From Pelomonas aquatica (lineage in GTDB: Bacteria > Pseudomonadota > Gammaproteobacteria > Burkholderiales > Burkholderiaceae_C), in assembly GCF_026712205.1 (NCBI RefSeq), contig NZ_JAPPUW010000002.1, positions 1 through 64,000 on the forward strand: DNA of 64,000 nt, in the 5' to 3' direction. Below the pieces are notes generated by a model, which was not told the DNA's origin, did no database searches, and worked only from the letters and a program-made list of their open reading frames with translations. The stretch's first letter is position 1, and every line of letters starts with the position of its first letter. The position numbers and the translations under genes were made by a program. Shown one piece after another: positions 17,731 to 25,099 of this stretch.

Positions 17731-18699
17731 TCAGCCTCCTTCCAGCGCCTTCCACATCTCGACATCGCGCTCGGCCGTCCAGATGCGCGGGTGGGCGGTG
17801 CCGCCGGCTTCGTCATAGGCACGCGTCACGTCGAAGGGCATGCAGTGGTCGAAGATGACCCAGTGGCCGTATTTGGGCCGCAGCGTTTCAAGAGTGCGCT
17901 GGTAGACCGGCTTCAGCGCCTCGCCCGCCTTCACGCCGGCCTGCACCGCGGCGTACAGCTCGCTGACGAAGGCGCGCGTGCCGGCCAGGCCTGCGGCCAC
18001 CTGCCCTGCCCCCTTCAGCGCAGGGCCGCGGCCGGGCACGAGGGCGGCCGCGTCGAGCCTGGCGATCGCGTCCAGCGTCGCCGGCCAGTCCTCGAAATGC
18101 GCATCGCCGCAATAGGGCGTCGCGTCGAACTCGACGAGGTCGCCGCTGAACAGCACGCGCTCCTGCGGCAGCCAGGCCACCGTGTCGCCGGCCGTGTGGC
18201 CGCGCCCGGGCGAGAACATCTCGACCTGCACGCCACCCAGGTCCAGCGTCAGCCGCCCCGAGAAGCTCAGCGTCGGCCAGGTCAGCCCCTGCGGCACGGA
18301 CTCGACATTGCGGAACAGCCGCGGGAAGCGGCCGATCTCGCTGGCCTTGTCCTGCTCGCCGCGTTCCTGGATCAGGGCCAGCGTCGCATCGCTGGCGATG
18401 ACCTGCTCCAGGCCCACGGCCTTGAAGGCCGACGCGCCCAGCACCCGCACCGCGTGGTAGTGGCTGAGCAGCACGTATTTGATGGGCACGGCCGACACCT
18501 CGCGGATGCGGCGGATCACGTCGGCCGCCATGACGGGCGTGGCCTGGGTGTCGATCACCATGGCCGCGTCGCGCCCGATGACGATGCCGGTGTTGGGGTC
18601 GCCCTCGGCCGTGTAGGCCCAGGCATGCTCGGACAGGCGCTCGAAGCTGACCTGCTTTTCTTCCAGGTCGGCTTGCGAGGCAAAGGCTTTGACGCTCAT
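17731..18699 (-). CDS. MBL-fold metallo-hydrolase
   Basis: A 322-residue metallo-beta-lactamase-fold protein, first gene of the homogentisate operon. Motifs: DTQATPVMAADVIRRI, LLSHYHAVRVLGA in place of the usual HxHxDH, PGRGHTAGDTVAWLP, LFSGDLVEFDATPYCGD, and a final His in WVIFDHCMP. The first metal motif reads HYHAVR, lacking the usual Asp-His pair, so metal binding must differ from classical members. The role in the pathway is unknown; a hydrolase acting on an ester or lactone precursor is possible. Transcribed from the divergent promoter region shared with the IclR gene. Confidence 0.75.
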   Translation of the reverse strand: MSVKAFASQADLEEKQVSFERLSEHAWAYTAEGDPNTGIVIGRDAAMVIDTQATPVMAADVIRRIREVSAVPIKYVLLSHYHAVRVLGASAFKAVGLEQVIASDATLALIQERGEQDKASEIGRFPRLFRNVESVPQGLTWPTLSFSGRLTLDLGGVQVEMFSPGRGHTAGDTVAWLPQERVLFSGDLVEFDATPYCGDAHFEDWPATLDAIARLDAAALVPGRGPALKGAGQVAAGLAGTRAFVSELYAAVQAGVKAGEALKPVYQRTLETLRPKYGHWVIFDHCMPFDVTRAYDEAGGTAHPRIWTAERDVEMWKALEGG

Positions 18700-18770
18700 C
18701 CACAGTCTCCGGTAGTCGCTGAGCGAAATTTAACCTATTCCAAATCAATTCATCAATATAGAATTTTCAA
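18700..18770. promoter_or_regulatory. divergent promoter/operator between homogentisate operon and IclR gene
   Basis: A 71-bp AT-rich gap between the start codons of the MBL gene (minus) and the IclR gene (plus), in otherwise very GC-rich DNA. It holds AATTCATCAATATAGAATT, an imperfect inverted repeat with AATTC/GAATT ends, of the size expected for an IclR-type operator. Assignment as operator is inference; no consensus was confirmed. Confidence 0.55.
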
Positions 18771-19496
18771 ATGGATGACGCCAAGGCCCCGCGGGGCATA
18801 CAGAGCATCGAGGTCGGCGGGCAGTTGCTGCTGGCCCTGGCCCACCACGGCCGCCCGATGGCGCTGAAGGATCTGGCCCGCGACGCGGGCATGACGCCGG
18901 CCAAGGCCCACCCCTATCTGGTGAGCTTCATCAAGCTGGGCCTCGTGGAGCAGGACGGCGGCAGCGGGCCCTACGGCCTCGGACCGCTGGCGCTGCAGCT
19001 CGGCCTCATCAGCCTGCAGCAGTACGACCCGGTGCGGCTGGCCACGCCGGTCATCGAGGATCTGGCCCTGCAACTGGGCCACACGGTGGCGATTGCCGTG
19101 TGGGGCACGCGCGGGCCGACCATCGTGCGCGTGGCCGAGGGGCCGACGCCGGTGCACGTCAGCATGCGCCATGGCACGGTGATGAGCCTGTCGGGCACGG
19201 CCTCGGGCCGGCTGTTCGCCTGCTGGCGGGCCGCGGAGGCGGTGTCGTTGGGAGAGCGCCTGCCCGACGAAGCCACGACGGCAGCGGTGCGAGAGGCTGG
19301 GCTGGCGACGTCGCGCGACGGCGTCGTGGCCGGGGTCAGCGCCGCGGCGGCGCCGGTCTTCGATGCCGCGGGGCGCTTGGTGCTTGCGCTGACGGCCATC
19401 GGCCCGAGCGCAAGCTTCGACACGGCCCTGGATGGCGCACCCGTGGCCGCGCTGCGTGACGCGGCCGCCCTGCTGTCACGCAGGCTGGGGCATTGA
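18771..19496 (+). CDS. IclR-family regulator of homogentisate catabolism
   Basis: A 241-residue regulator. N-terminal winged helix-turn-helix (residues ~8-65: GGQLLLALAHHGRPMALKDLARDAGMTPAKAHPYLVSFIKLGLVEQ), then the IclR effector-binding domain with SLSGTASGRLFACW and the C-terminal APVFDAAGRLVLALTAIG. Divergent from the homogentisate operon with only 71 bp between, the usual layout for HmgR-type repressors that respond to homogentisate or an upstream aromatic acid. Effector not determinable here. Confidence 0.88.
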   Translation: MDDAKAPRGIQSIEVGGQLLLALAHHGRPMALKDLARDAGMTPAKAHPYLVSFIKLGLVEQDGGSGPYGLGPLALQLGLISLQQYDPVRLATPVIEDLALQLGHTVAIAVWGTRGPTIVRVAEGPTPVHVSMRHGTVMSLSGTASGRLFACWRAAEAVSLGERLPDEATTAAVREAGLATSRDGVVAGVSAAAAPVFDAAGRLVLALTAIGPSASFDTALDGAPVAALRDAAALLSRRLGH

Positions 19497-20180
19497 TCAG
19501 GGCAGCCGGGCCAGCATCGCGGCCTCGGCGGCCGCGCCCCAGAACAGCGGATACAGGCAGCGCGAGGTCGGCATCAGCTCCGGGCGGCCGCCCAGCAGCG
19601 CGATCTGCTCGCGGATGGTGGCGAAGTCGATGCTCATCAGCACGGCCGGCGCATCGACGCGCGGGTTGTGCCGCGGCGTCGTGTAAGGCAACAGGCCCAG
19701 CCAACGGCGATAGAAGGCGACGTGGCGGGGGTTCACCTCGATGACGAGGCGATCGCAGCGCGCCCGGCGATGGGCATGCAGATAACCCAGGTGGAAGATC
19801 TGCGCCAGCACGCGCTTGGACTCCGGCGCATCGCGGTCCACGGCCAGGCTGCCGAACTCGCAGAGACTGACACCGGCCGCCCGCCACTCGGCCAGTTCGG
19901 CCTCGAACAGCAGGTCGGTGTGCAGGCCGCCGTGGCCGTCGAAGCGCACACTCATCGTGCCGATGGTGCGCTCGCCATCACGCGCGGAACAAACGACGTC
20001 GCCATCCTCGTTGCGGCTGCTGTAGCGCTCGCGGGTCAGCAGGCCGCGGTCGCTGTAGCGGCGCTCCATCAGGTCGAGGGCATCCCCTTCGATCGCGCCG
20101 AAGTCGCTGTTCAACTCCAGCGGCGGACCGCCGAAGGGGTTCAGCGGGGCGCGCTGGCTTTCTTTGAAGAAGGGGATCAT
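19497..20180 (-). CDS. FeeM-like N-acyl amino acid synthase (GNAT fold)
   Basis: A 227-residue GNAT-type protein. Core features are TIGTMSVRFDGHGGLHTDLLFEAEL, CEFGSLAVDRDA and RVLAQIFHLGYLHAHRRARCDRLVIEVNPRHVAFYRRWLG, which match the FeeM type that joins an acyl chain from acyl carrier protein to an amino acid. The ATG at 20180 is favoured over 20189 because AGGA lies eight bases before it, while the upstream ATG touches its AGG. No acyl carrier or FeeL-like gene is adjacent, so product and function remain open. It is convergent with the IclR gene (stops touch at 19496/19497). Confidence 0.6.
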   Translation of the reverse strand: MIPFFKESQRAPLNPFGGPPLELNSDFGAIEGDALDLMERRYSDRGLLTRERYSSRNEDGDVVCSARDGERTIGTMSVRFDGHGGLHTDLLFEAELAEWRAAGVSLCEFGSLAVDRDAPESKRVLAQIFHLGYLHAHRRARCDRLVIEVNPRHVAFYRRWLGLLPYTTPRHNPRVDAPAVLMSIDFATIREQIALLGGRPELMPTSRCLYPLFWGAAAEAAMLARLP

Positions 20181-20422
20181 CGACTGCATCCTAGGGTGGG
20201 GCTCAACACGCCGAGCCGTGGAGTCTAGGGATTGAAATGTGATTTTTCCCGGCCACTCACACACCGATACACATAAATGACGCCAAAACGGGGTTTACCC
20301 TGTTCCAGGAGGGGGCGGCCACTTCGGCGGCAAAGGCGGCCTCACGCAGTTGCGCTTCGTTCGTCGTGATCAACTTACGATGGGACTTGCACCCACAGGA
20401 GTGCGCCCATGCTGGGCGCACC

Positions 20423-20448
20423 AAAAAAGGCCGCGCATCGGCGTGGCC
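20423..20448 (-). terminator. rho-independent terminator of the CorC-SapC operon
   Basis: On the minus strand, 23 bases after the SapC stop, a GGCCACGC-CGAT-GCGCGGCC hairpin is followed directly by TTTTTT. A second perfect 9-bp hairpin (GTGCGCCCA-TGC-TGGGCGCAC) lies next to it at 20401-20421. The rest of the 20181-20470 gap shows no gene. Confidence 0.8.
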
Positions 20449-20470
20449 TCGGAGCGGGCGCGCAGCGCGC

Positions 20471-21205
20471 TCAGGCCGCGTACCTGGCCGCCAGGCGGTT
20501 CATATTGCCCATCGACAGGCGGTGCATCTCGATCAGCGCGATCAGGCCGTTGCGGTGCAGCTGCAGCACCTTGTCGTCGGGCAGCTCGCCGTACTTCTTC
20601 TCGTCCAGCGCGAGGAAGCCCTCGACGTCGATCTTCTCGCCGTTGGGCAGGGTGGCCTCGAAGCGCATGTCCTGCAGCAACTCCATCTCGACGAGCAGGT
20701 TGCAGATCAGGCGGGTGCGCTCGGCTTCCTGCTCGAAGTTCTCGAGGAAGTTCTTCGCATTGGTCAGGAACTCGGTCGGCTGGCCGTCCTTGAACAGGGC
20801 TTCGCCGGTCGTGTCGTTGAAGCCGGCCCACTGGCTGTCGAAGCAGACGGCGAGGTTGTTGGCATTGCCGTCCAGGCGGGCCATCGCGAAGGGGTAGCGG
20901 CGCACATAGGCGGGCACATAGCCGCCGGTCCAGTTGCCGTCCTGCACATAGAGGTTGGAGCCGGGCTTCAGGCCCAGCACGGCCAGCGGCGCCACGGCGG
21001 GCTTGCCCTCGGGGCCGCCCTCGCCGGCGCGCACGAAGACGATGGGGTATTCCTTGCAGGCGTCGCCGAACTCGACGGCGGCCAGGAAGACCGAGTTCTG
21101 GTCGGCCACGCGGCCGACGACGGTCTTGCCCGTGTCCAGCTTCAGGTTCTTGTGGGCCTCGCGGTCCAGCGGCTGCAGCTCGCCATACATCGGGGGGTTG
21201 CTCAT
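20471..21205 (-). CDS. SapC-family protein
   Basis: A 244-residue soluble protein starting MSNPPMYGELQPLDREAHKNLKL, with the ATG at 21205 preceded by GGAGAGAG. Contains the SapC-family stretch FVRAGEGGPEGKPAVAPLAVLGLKPGSNLYV and YVPAYVRRYPFAMARLDG. No signal peptide or membrane helix is seen. SapC homologues often occur in TonB-receptor/halogenase carbohydrate loci; here it lies 8 kb away from such a locus and is coupled (ATGA) to a CorC-type gene. Molecular function unknown despite the historical S-layer name. Confidence 0.8.
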   Translation of the reverse strand: MSNPPMYGELQPLDREAHKNLKLDTGKTVVGRVADQNSVFLAAVEFGDACKEYPIVFVRAGEGGPEGKPAVAPLAVLGLKPGSNLYVQDGNWTGGYVPAYVRRYPFAMARLDGNANNLAVCFDSQWAGFNDTTGEALFKDGQPTEFLTNAKNFLENFEQEAERTRLICNLLVEMELLQDMRFEATLPNGEKIDVEGFLALDEKKYGELPDDKVLQLHRNGLIALIEMHRLSMGNMNRLAARYAA

Positions 21206-22506
21206 GTTCTCTCTCCAGGTTCTTCGGCCAGACGACTGACCAGCACTTTGTCCACACGCTTGCCGTCGAGATCCACGACCTCGAATCTCCACGCGTCCCA
21301 CTCCACGACATCGGTCGTGCGCGGCAAGCGCCCCAGCAGCAGCATGATCATGCCGGCCAGGGTGTTGTAGCGCCCACGGTCCTCTTCGGGCAGTTCCTTC
21401 AGGCCCAGGCGGTCCTTCAGCTCGGGCACGGGGATCAGGCCGTCGATCAGCCAGCTCCCGTCCTCGCGCTGCACCGCCCAGGCGTCGCCGTCGCTCGGGG
21501 CGTTGAACTCCCCGGCAATGGCCTCCAGCACGTCGCGCACGGCGATGACGCCCTGCACCTCGCCGTACTCATCGACGACGAAGACCAGCGGCGCGTCCGA
21601 CACGCGGAAATGTTCGAGCAGCTCCATGCCCGACAGGGTCTCGGGCACGAACAGCGGGGCCTCCAGCCCCTCGGTCAGGTCCAGCGGCTGGCCGTCCAGC
21701 AGCCGCGCGAGCAGGGCCGGCGCCGAGGCCACGCCCAGCACGTCGTTCAGCCCGCCGCGGCAGACCGGATAGCGGCTGAAGCCGTGCTCGCGCAGCACGG
21801 CCAGCACCTCGGCCGGCGTGGCCTCGGCGTCCAGCCAGGCGATCTCGGCGCGCGGGATCATCATCGAGCCGATCTGGCGCTCGTCCAGCCGGAACACATT
21901 GCGCACCATCTGGTGCTCGTGCTCCTCGATGACGCCGGCGTCCAGGCCCTCCTCCAGGCTGGCGGCGATCTCCTCCTCCGTCACGCCGCGCGAGCCGCGG
22001 TTGCGCAGGCCCAGCAGGCCCAGCGTCGCCTCGGTGGAGAAGCTCAGCGTGCGCACCAGCGGGCGCGCGGCGATGGAGATGAAGTTCATCGTCGGCGCCA
22101 CCAGGCGCGCCACCGTCTCGGGGTAGATCTGGCCAATGCGCTTGGGCACCAGTTCGCCGAAGACGATGGTCAGCAGCGTGATGATGACGACGACCAGGGC
22201 CGTCGACGCGATGTCGGTCGCATGCGGGTTCAGGTGGAAGGTCTCGGTCAGCCAGCGCGACAGCGGGCCGGAGAAGGCCGCATCGCCGACGATGCCGTTC
22301 AGCACGCCGATGCCGGTGATGCCGATCTGCACCGTGGACAGGAAGCGGGTCGGGTTGTCGTGCAGGTCCATCGCGGCCTGCGCGCCGCCATCGCCGCTTT
22401 CCACCATCACCTGCAGCCGCGCCTTGCGGCTTGCGGTCAAGGCCATTTCCGACATCGCGAACAGGCCGTTGAGAAGGATCAGAAAGAGAACGAGAGCGGT
22501 GTCCAT
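21202..22506 (-). CDS. CNNM/CBS-domain transporter-associated protein (HlyC/CorC family)
   Basis: A 434-residue inner-membrane protein. The N-terminal CNNM domain (about 1-180) has hydrophobic helices beginning MDTALVLFLILLNGLFAMSEMALTASRKARL and the FGELVPKRIGQ motif. Two CBS domains follow (SMMIPRAEIAWLDAEA; LFVPETLSGMELLEHFRVSDAPLVFVVDEYGEVQGVIAVRDVLEAI). A C-terminal CorC_HlyC domain contains YNTLAGMIMLLLGRLP. Probable divalent-cation export or regulation by nucleotide binding to the CBS pair. Its stop overlaps the SapC start (21202-21205). Haemolysin names in this family are historical. Confidence 0.9.
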   Translation of the reverse strand: MDTALVLFLILLNGLFAMSEMALTASRKARLQVMVESGDGGAQAAMDLHDNPTRFLSTVQIGITGIGVLNGIVGDAAFSGPLSRWLTETFHLNPHATDIASTALVVVIITLLTIVFGELVPKRIGQIYPETVARLVAPTMNFISIAARPLVRTLSFSTEATLGLLGLRNRGSRGVTEEEIAASLEEGLDAGVIEEHEHQMVRNVFRLDERQIGSMMIPRAEIAWLDAEATPAEVLAVLREHGFSRYPVCRGGLNDVLGVASAPALLARLLDGQPLDLTEGLEAPLFVPETLSGMELLEHFRVSDAPLVFVVDEYGEVQGVIAVRDVLEAIAGEFNAPSDGDAWAVQREDGSWLIDGLIPVPELKDRLGLKELPEEDRGRYNTLAGMIMLLLGRLPRTTDVVEWDAWRFEVVDLDGKRVDKVLVSRLAEEPGERT

Positions 22507-22690
22507 CGAAGGCGCCGGAGCGGGAAAACCCGTGGCGCGTGGGCAAAAACGAAGCCAGTCAGACTATCAGATGCCCATGACGGCGCCCATCGCACATTCC
22601 CGAGGGCGGCCCGGTCGCCCCGCTTCGCGCCGACCAGCCCGCCGGCAGCGGATGCGGCCTTAGCATCGCGCCCTCCATCTCCCCCCGCCC

Positions 22691-23515
22691 ATGAACTACC
22701 TGATCGGCGACGTCCAAGGCTGCTGCGATGCCCTCGAACGTCTGCTCGCCCTCATCGACTTCTCGCCCTCGCGCGACCGGCTCTGGCTGCTCGGCGACCT
22801 CGTCAACCGCGGGCCGCAGTCGCTGGCGACGCTGCGCAGGCTCCAGGCCCTCGGCGACGCGGCCAGCTGCCTGCTCGGCAACCACGACCTGCACCTGCTC
22901 GCCATGGCCCACAGCGTGCGCCACACCCACCGCGGCGACACGCTGGACGACATCCTCGCCGCACCCGACCGCGCGGTCCTGATCGACTGGCTGCGCCGCC
23001 AACACCTGGCCCTGTTCGAGGCCGGCTGGCTGATGGTGCATGCCGGCGTCGTGCCGCAATGGAGCCGCGACGACGTGCTCGCCGCCGCAGCCGAGGTGCA
23101 GGCCGTGCTGCGCGGCCCGGACCTGCCCGACTTCCTGCACGCGATGTACGGCAACGAGCCCGCCCGCTGGGATCCCGGCCTCGCCGGCGACGCCAGGCTG
23201 CGCTTCACGGTCAACGTGCTGACGCGACTGCGCTTTTGCACCGCCGACGGCGCGATGGACTTCAAGACCAAGGACGGCGCCGACGCGGCACCGGCAGGCT
23301 ACATGCCCTGGTTCGACGCGCCGGGCCGGCGCACGGCCGACGTGCCCGTCGCCTTCGGACACTGGTCGACGCTGGGCCTGCTGGACCGGCCCAATCTGCT
23401 GGGGCTGGACACCGGCTGCGTCTGGGGCGGCCAGCTCACCGCCGCGCGCGTGGACGGCCCGACCCGGGAGATCATCCAGGTGCCCTGCGAACAGGCGCAG
23501 AGGCCGGGCGCCTGA
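22691..23515 (+). CDS. apaH: symmetrical diadenosine tetraphosphatase
   Basis: A 274-residue metallophosphoesterase that cleaves Ap4A to two ADP. Motifs in order: [14 protein letters not shown] (GDxxG), [13 protein letters not shown] (GDxVxRG), [12 protein letters not shown] (GNHD), a later VHAGVVPQW and FGHWSTLGL. Complete length. The start 10 bases after a CCCCCGCCC stretch has no strong Shine-Dalgarno. It ends 28 bp before tRNA-Ser and is divergent from the CorC gene across 184 bp in which no gene is seen. Confidence 0.94.
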   Translation: MNYLIGDVQGCCDALERLLALIDFSPSRDRLWLLGDLVNRGPQSLATLRRLQALGDAASCLLGNHDLHLLAMAHSVRHTHRGDTLDDILAAPDRAVLIDWLRRQHLALFEAGWLMVHAGVVPQWSRDDVLAAAAEVQAVLRGPDLPDFLHAMYGNEPARWDPGLAGDARLRFTVNVLTRLRFCTADGAMDFKTKDGADAAPAGYMPWFDAPGRRTADVPVAFGHWSTLGLLDRPNLLGLDTGCVWGGQLTAARVDGPTREIIQVPCEQAQRPGA

Positions 23516-23543
23516 GCCAGGCCCCGTAGAATGCGCAGCCCTC

Positions 23544-23633
23544 GGAAGCGTGGGAGAGTGGTTTAATCCAGCGGTCTTGAAAACCGCCGAGGCCGTGAGG
23601 TCTCCGTGAGTTCGAATCTCACCGCTTCCGCCA
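23544..23633 (+). tRNA. tRNA-Ser (UGA anticodon), prophage attachment site
   Basis: Type II tRNA with a long variable arm. Acceptor stem GGAAGCG pairs with CGCTTCC, and the discriminator G is followed by encoded CCA. The anticodon loop CTTGAAA gives anticodon TGA. T-arm GTTCGAATC is normal. Its 3' end is repeated at 30909-30924, marking integration of the filamentous prophage; the tRNA itself is intact. Confidence 0.95.
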
Positions 23634-23871
23634 CTTCTTTTAGGTGTGCCAGTACATGGCCGCGGCCGTTGCCGCCGGACTCTTGTTCCAGTGCGGCTAC
23701 GACGATCCAGCTTACTGGGTCCTCACCCAGTTTTTGAGCCATAAGCCCAGCTATACCTGGGCTTAGGTGCCCTCGACTCTTTGCCGTTGGCAGTGTTGAG
23801 CGTGCTAGCTGCAGCTCTCGTGTCCAGTGTGCGAGCGTGCCTTGTTGCAGCGCTTGGTCGAGCAGGTCCAT
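23563..23871 (-). CDS. inovirus HTH regulator (probable repressor), C-terminus supplied by the tRNA gene
   Basis: About 102 residues from ATG 23871 (ATG 23883 and TTG 23904 are in frame too). The segment LLDQALQQGTLAHWTRELQLARSTLPTAKSRGHLSPGIAGLMAQKLGEDPVSW has the helical pattern of small Cro/DUF3693-like helix-turn-helix proteins of inoviruses. It is followed by an Ala/Glu-rich helix. The gene runs leftward over attL and stops inside tRNA-Ser on the opposite strand, so its last 18 or so residues are encoded by host DNA. Three palindromic sites lie between this gene and the phage gene to its right, as expected for a repressor controlling both. Repressor function is inferred. Confidence 0.65.
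   Translation of the reverse strand: MDLLDQALQQGTLAHWTRELQLARSTLPTAKSRGHLSPGIAGLMAQKLGEDPVSWIVVAALEQESGGNGRGHVLAHLKEVAEAVRFELTETSRPRRFSRPLD
23619..23634 (+). other. attL core of the inovirus
   Basis: TCACCGCTTCCGCCAC, covering the 3' acceptor strand and CCA of tRNA-Ser plus one base. An identical 16-mer lies at 30909-30924. The left flank belongs to the chromosome (the tRNA); the right flank is phage DNA. Confidence 0.9.
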
Positions 23872-23897
23872 CGTGGATCGCATGTGCTGTCTGGGTG

Positions 23898-23982
23898 GTC
23901 GCAATAGGTGAGCATGTTACGTGGTCTCTTGTTCGCACATTGCGAGCTGTGGCATATGGTGGCGTTGCTCGCAATGTGCGAG
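23898..23982. promoter_or_regulatory. three operator-like palindromes between repressor and phage early genes
   Basis: The 15-mer CTCGCAATGTGCGAG (palindrome around ATG) lies at 23968-23982. TTCGCACATTGCGAG, its inverse with one change, lies at 23932-23946. GTCGCAATAGGTGAG, a weaker version, lies at 23898-23912. Centre-to-centre spacing is 34 and 36 bp, close to integral helical turns. They fill the gap between the minus-strand regulator and the start of the ssDNA-binding gene at 24003, so binding would control both directions. Confidence 0.75.
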
Positions 23983-24002
23983 CTTCACCATTGAGGTGCT
24001 AT

Positions 24003-24317
24003 ATGGAATCCATCATCCAAATCCTGAAGCTCAACGATCTGAAGTCCGGCGTCAGCCGCAAGACCGGTAATCCCTACGAAATGCAGGACGCCGAGTGCCT
24101 GCTGCTCAAGGAAGACGGTTCCATCGATCAGGTCGGCGTCCTCCAGGTCCCGAAGTCTCTGCGCGACAAGGCCCTTCCCGGTGTCTATACGGGCTCCTTC
24201 GCCCTGCATTCGAACTTTGCCAGCCGCCGCATCGAAGCCGTCCTGACCGACCTGACCCCCGTCCCGCCCGGCACTTACGGCACCCCGAAGGCTCCGAATC
24301 CCGCCAAGCAGGCCTGA
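24003..24317 (+). CDS. inovirus ssDNA-binding protein (gene V-like)
   Basis: A 104-residue protein, MESIIQILKLNDLKSGVSRKTGNPYEMQDAECLL onward, with the predicted beta-rich fold and the GNPYEMQDAE/TDLTPV motifs of filamentous-phage helix-destabilising proteins. It would coat the single-stranded genome before packaging and may repress translation of the initiator. ATG 24003 is preceded by GAGG (TTGAGGTGCTAT). First gene after the operator region. The Pro/Lys-rich tail is normal for the family. Confidence 0.85.
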   Translation: MESIIQILKLNDLKSGVSRKTGNPYEMQDAECLLLKEDGSIDQVGVLQVPKSLRDKALPGVYTGSFALHSNFASRRIEAVLTDLTPVPPGTYGTPKAPNPAKQA

Positions 24318-24565
24318 TCGTGGCGGCGTTGGTTGGCGCGTCCCGGTGGTTCTTGAAGAGCCCCGCTCTGTGCGTCACGCCTTCCTCAAGACCTGTATTG
24401 GGGAGGGGCCCGCTTTGCGGGAGGGGCGAAGCCCTTCGGGGGCTGGGGTGCAACCCCAGTCTTTGCTGGGCCGTCGCCGATTCCAAGTCCGCGCGTTGAT
24501 TCCCGGCCTGGCCAGGCGTGGTGCACCGGCCGGGCCTCCTTCAATCGCACCGTGAAAGGTTCTTC
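24318..24565 (+). other. intergenic hairpins before the coat gene
   Basis: About 248 bp without a gene. It contains a G-rich run of hairpins: GCCCGC-TTT-GCGGG near 24408, GAAGCCC-TTC-GGGGGC near 24428, and CTGGGG-TGCA-ACCCCAG followed by TCTTTG at about 24450-24475. The last resembles a weak terminator. The coat gene probably has its own promoter after it. Confidence 0.5.
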
Positions 24566-24766
24566 ATGAACAAGTCCATCGTTCGCGGCCTCCTGGCCGT
24601 CGGCGCCCTGGTGGCCTCGGCCGCCGCCTCTGCTGCGGTGACTGACATCACCGCGCAGATCACTGCCACGCAGACCGATGCGCTGGCCGTGGCCGGCGGT
24701 CTGTCCACCCTGGCCCTCGCGGTCTGGGGCGCGAACTACATCCGCCGCAAGTTCTTCGGTCGGTGA
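24566..24766 (+). CDS. major coat protein (pVIII-like)
   Basis: A 66-residue precursor. Signal peptide MNKSIVRGLLAVGALVASAAASA with an ASA cleavage site leaves a ~43-residue mature protein. The mature form has an acidic/polar start (AVTDITAQITATQTD), a membrane helix (ALAVAGGLSTLALAVWGANYI) and a basic end (RRKFFGR) that faces DNA in the virion. This is the layout of filamentous-phage major coat proteins. AAAGG lies upstream of the ATG. Confidence 0.93.
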   Translation: MNKSIVRGLLAVGALVASAAASAAVTDITAQITATQTDALAVAGGLSTLALAVWGANYIRRKFFGR

Positions 24767-24769
24767 CCC

Positions 24770-25099
24770 GTGGACGGGCTCGGCTTCGGTGCGGTCTGCT
24801 ACCGCGACTCTGCGGAGTTGGCCGCTTCGGCCTGCTCGTCCATCTCCGGCGTCACTGGCGCCGGAGTCGCCTCCTGCTCTAACCCGGCAGTTACGGGCAC
24901 CGTCTTGACCTACACCCTGCGCGTCGATTCCGCGTCGGGCACCTCGACGAGGGCCGTAACCGTCGACCTCCAGCCGTGCGAGCCGCAAGATATCCAGACC
25001 TGGGCACCGGCGCTCGCCGCCTGGCTCAGCGCCCTGGTCGCCATCCTTTGCGCTCGCATGGTCGTCACCAGGATGTTTAACCGTGACTCTTCCGTATGA
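24770..25099 (+). CDS. inovirus minor structural protein, membrane-anchored
   Basis: A 109-residue protein from GTG 24770, three bases after the coat stop. The N-terminal two thirds are small-residue rich with four cysteines (YRDSAELAASACSSISG, CSNP, QPCEP), followed by one C-terminal membrane helix (APALAAWLSALVAILCARMVV). Located between the coat and adsorption genes, where minor coat proteins are expected. No clear homologous family recognised. Its stop is overlapped by a 24-residue gene (ATGA). Confidence 0.6.
   Translation: MDGLGFGAVCYRDSAELAASACSSISGVTGAGVASCSNPAVTGTVLTYTLRVDSASGTSTRAVTVDLQPCEPQDIQTWAPALAAWLSALVAILCARMVVTRMFNRDSSV

Noticed and set aside
22507-22690. GC-rich gap before apaH considered as a fifth copy of the 3' repeat
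   Set aside because: It contains GGGCGGCCCGG-like sequence but no GGCGATG...CATCGCC core hairpin, and it does not follow a stop codon.
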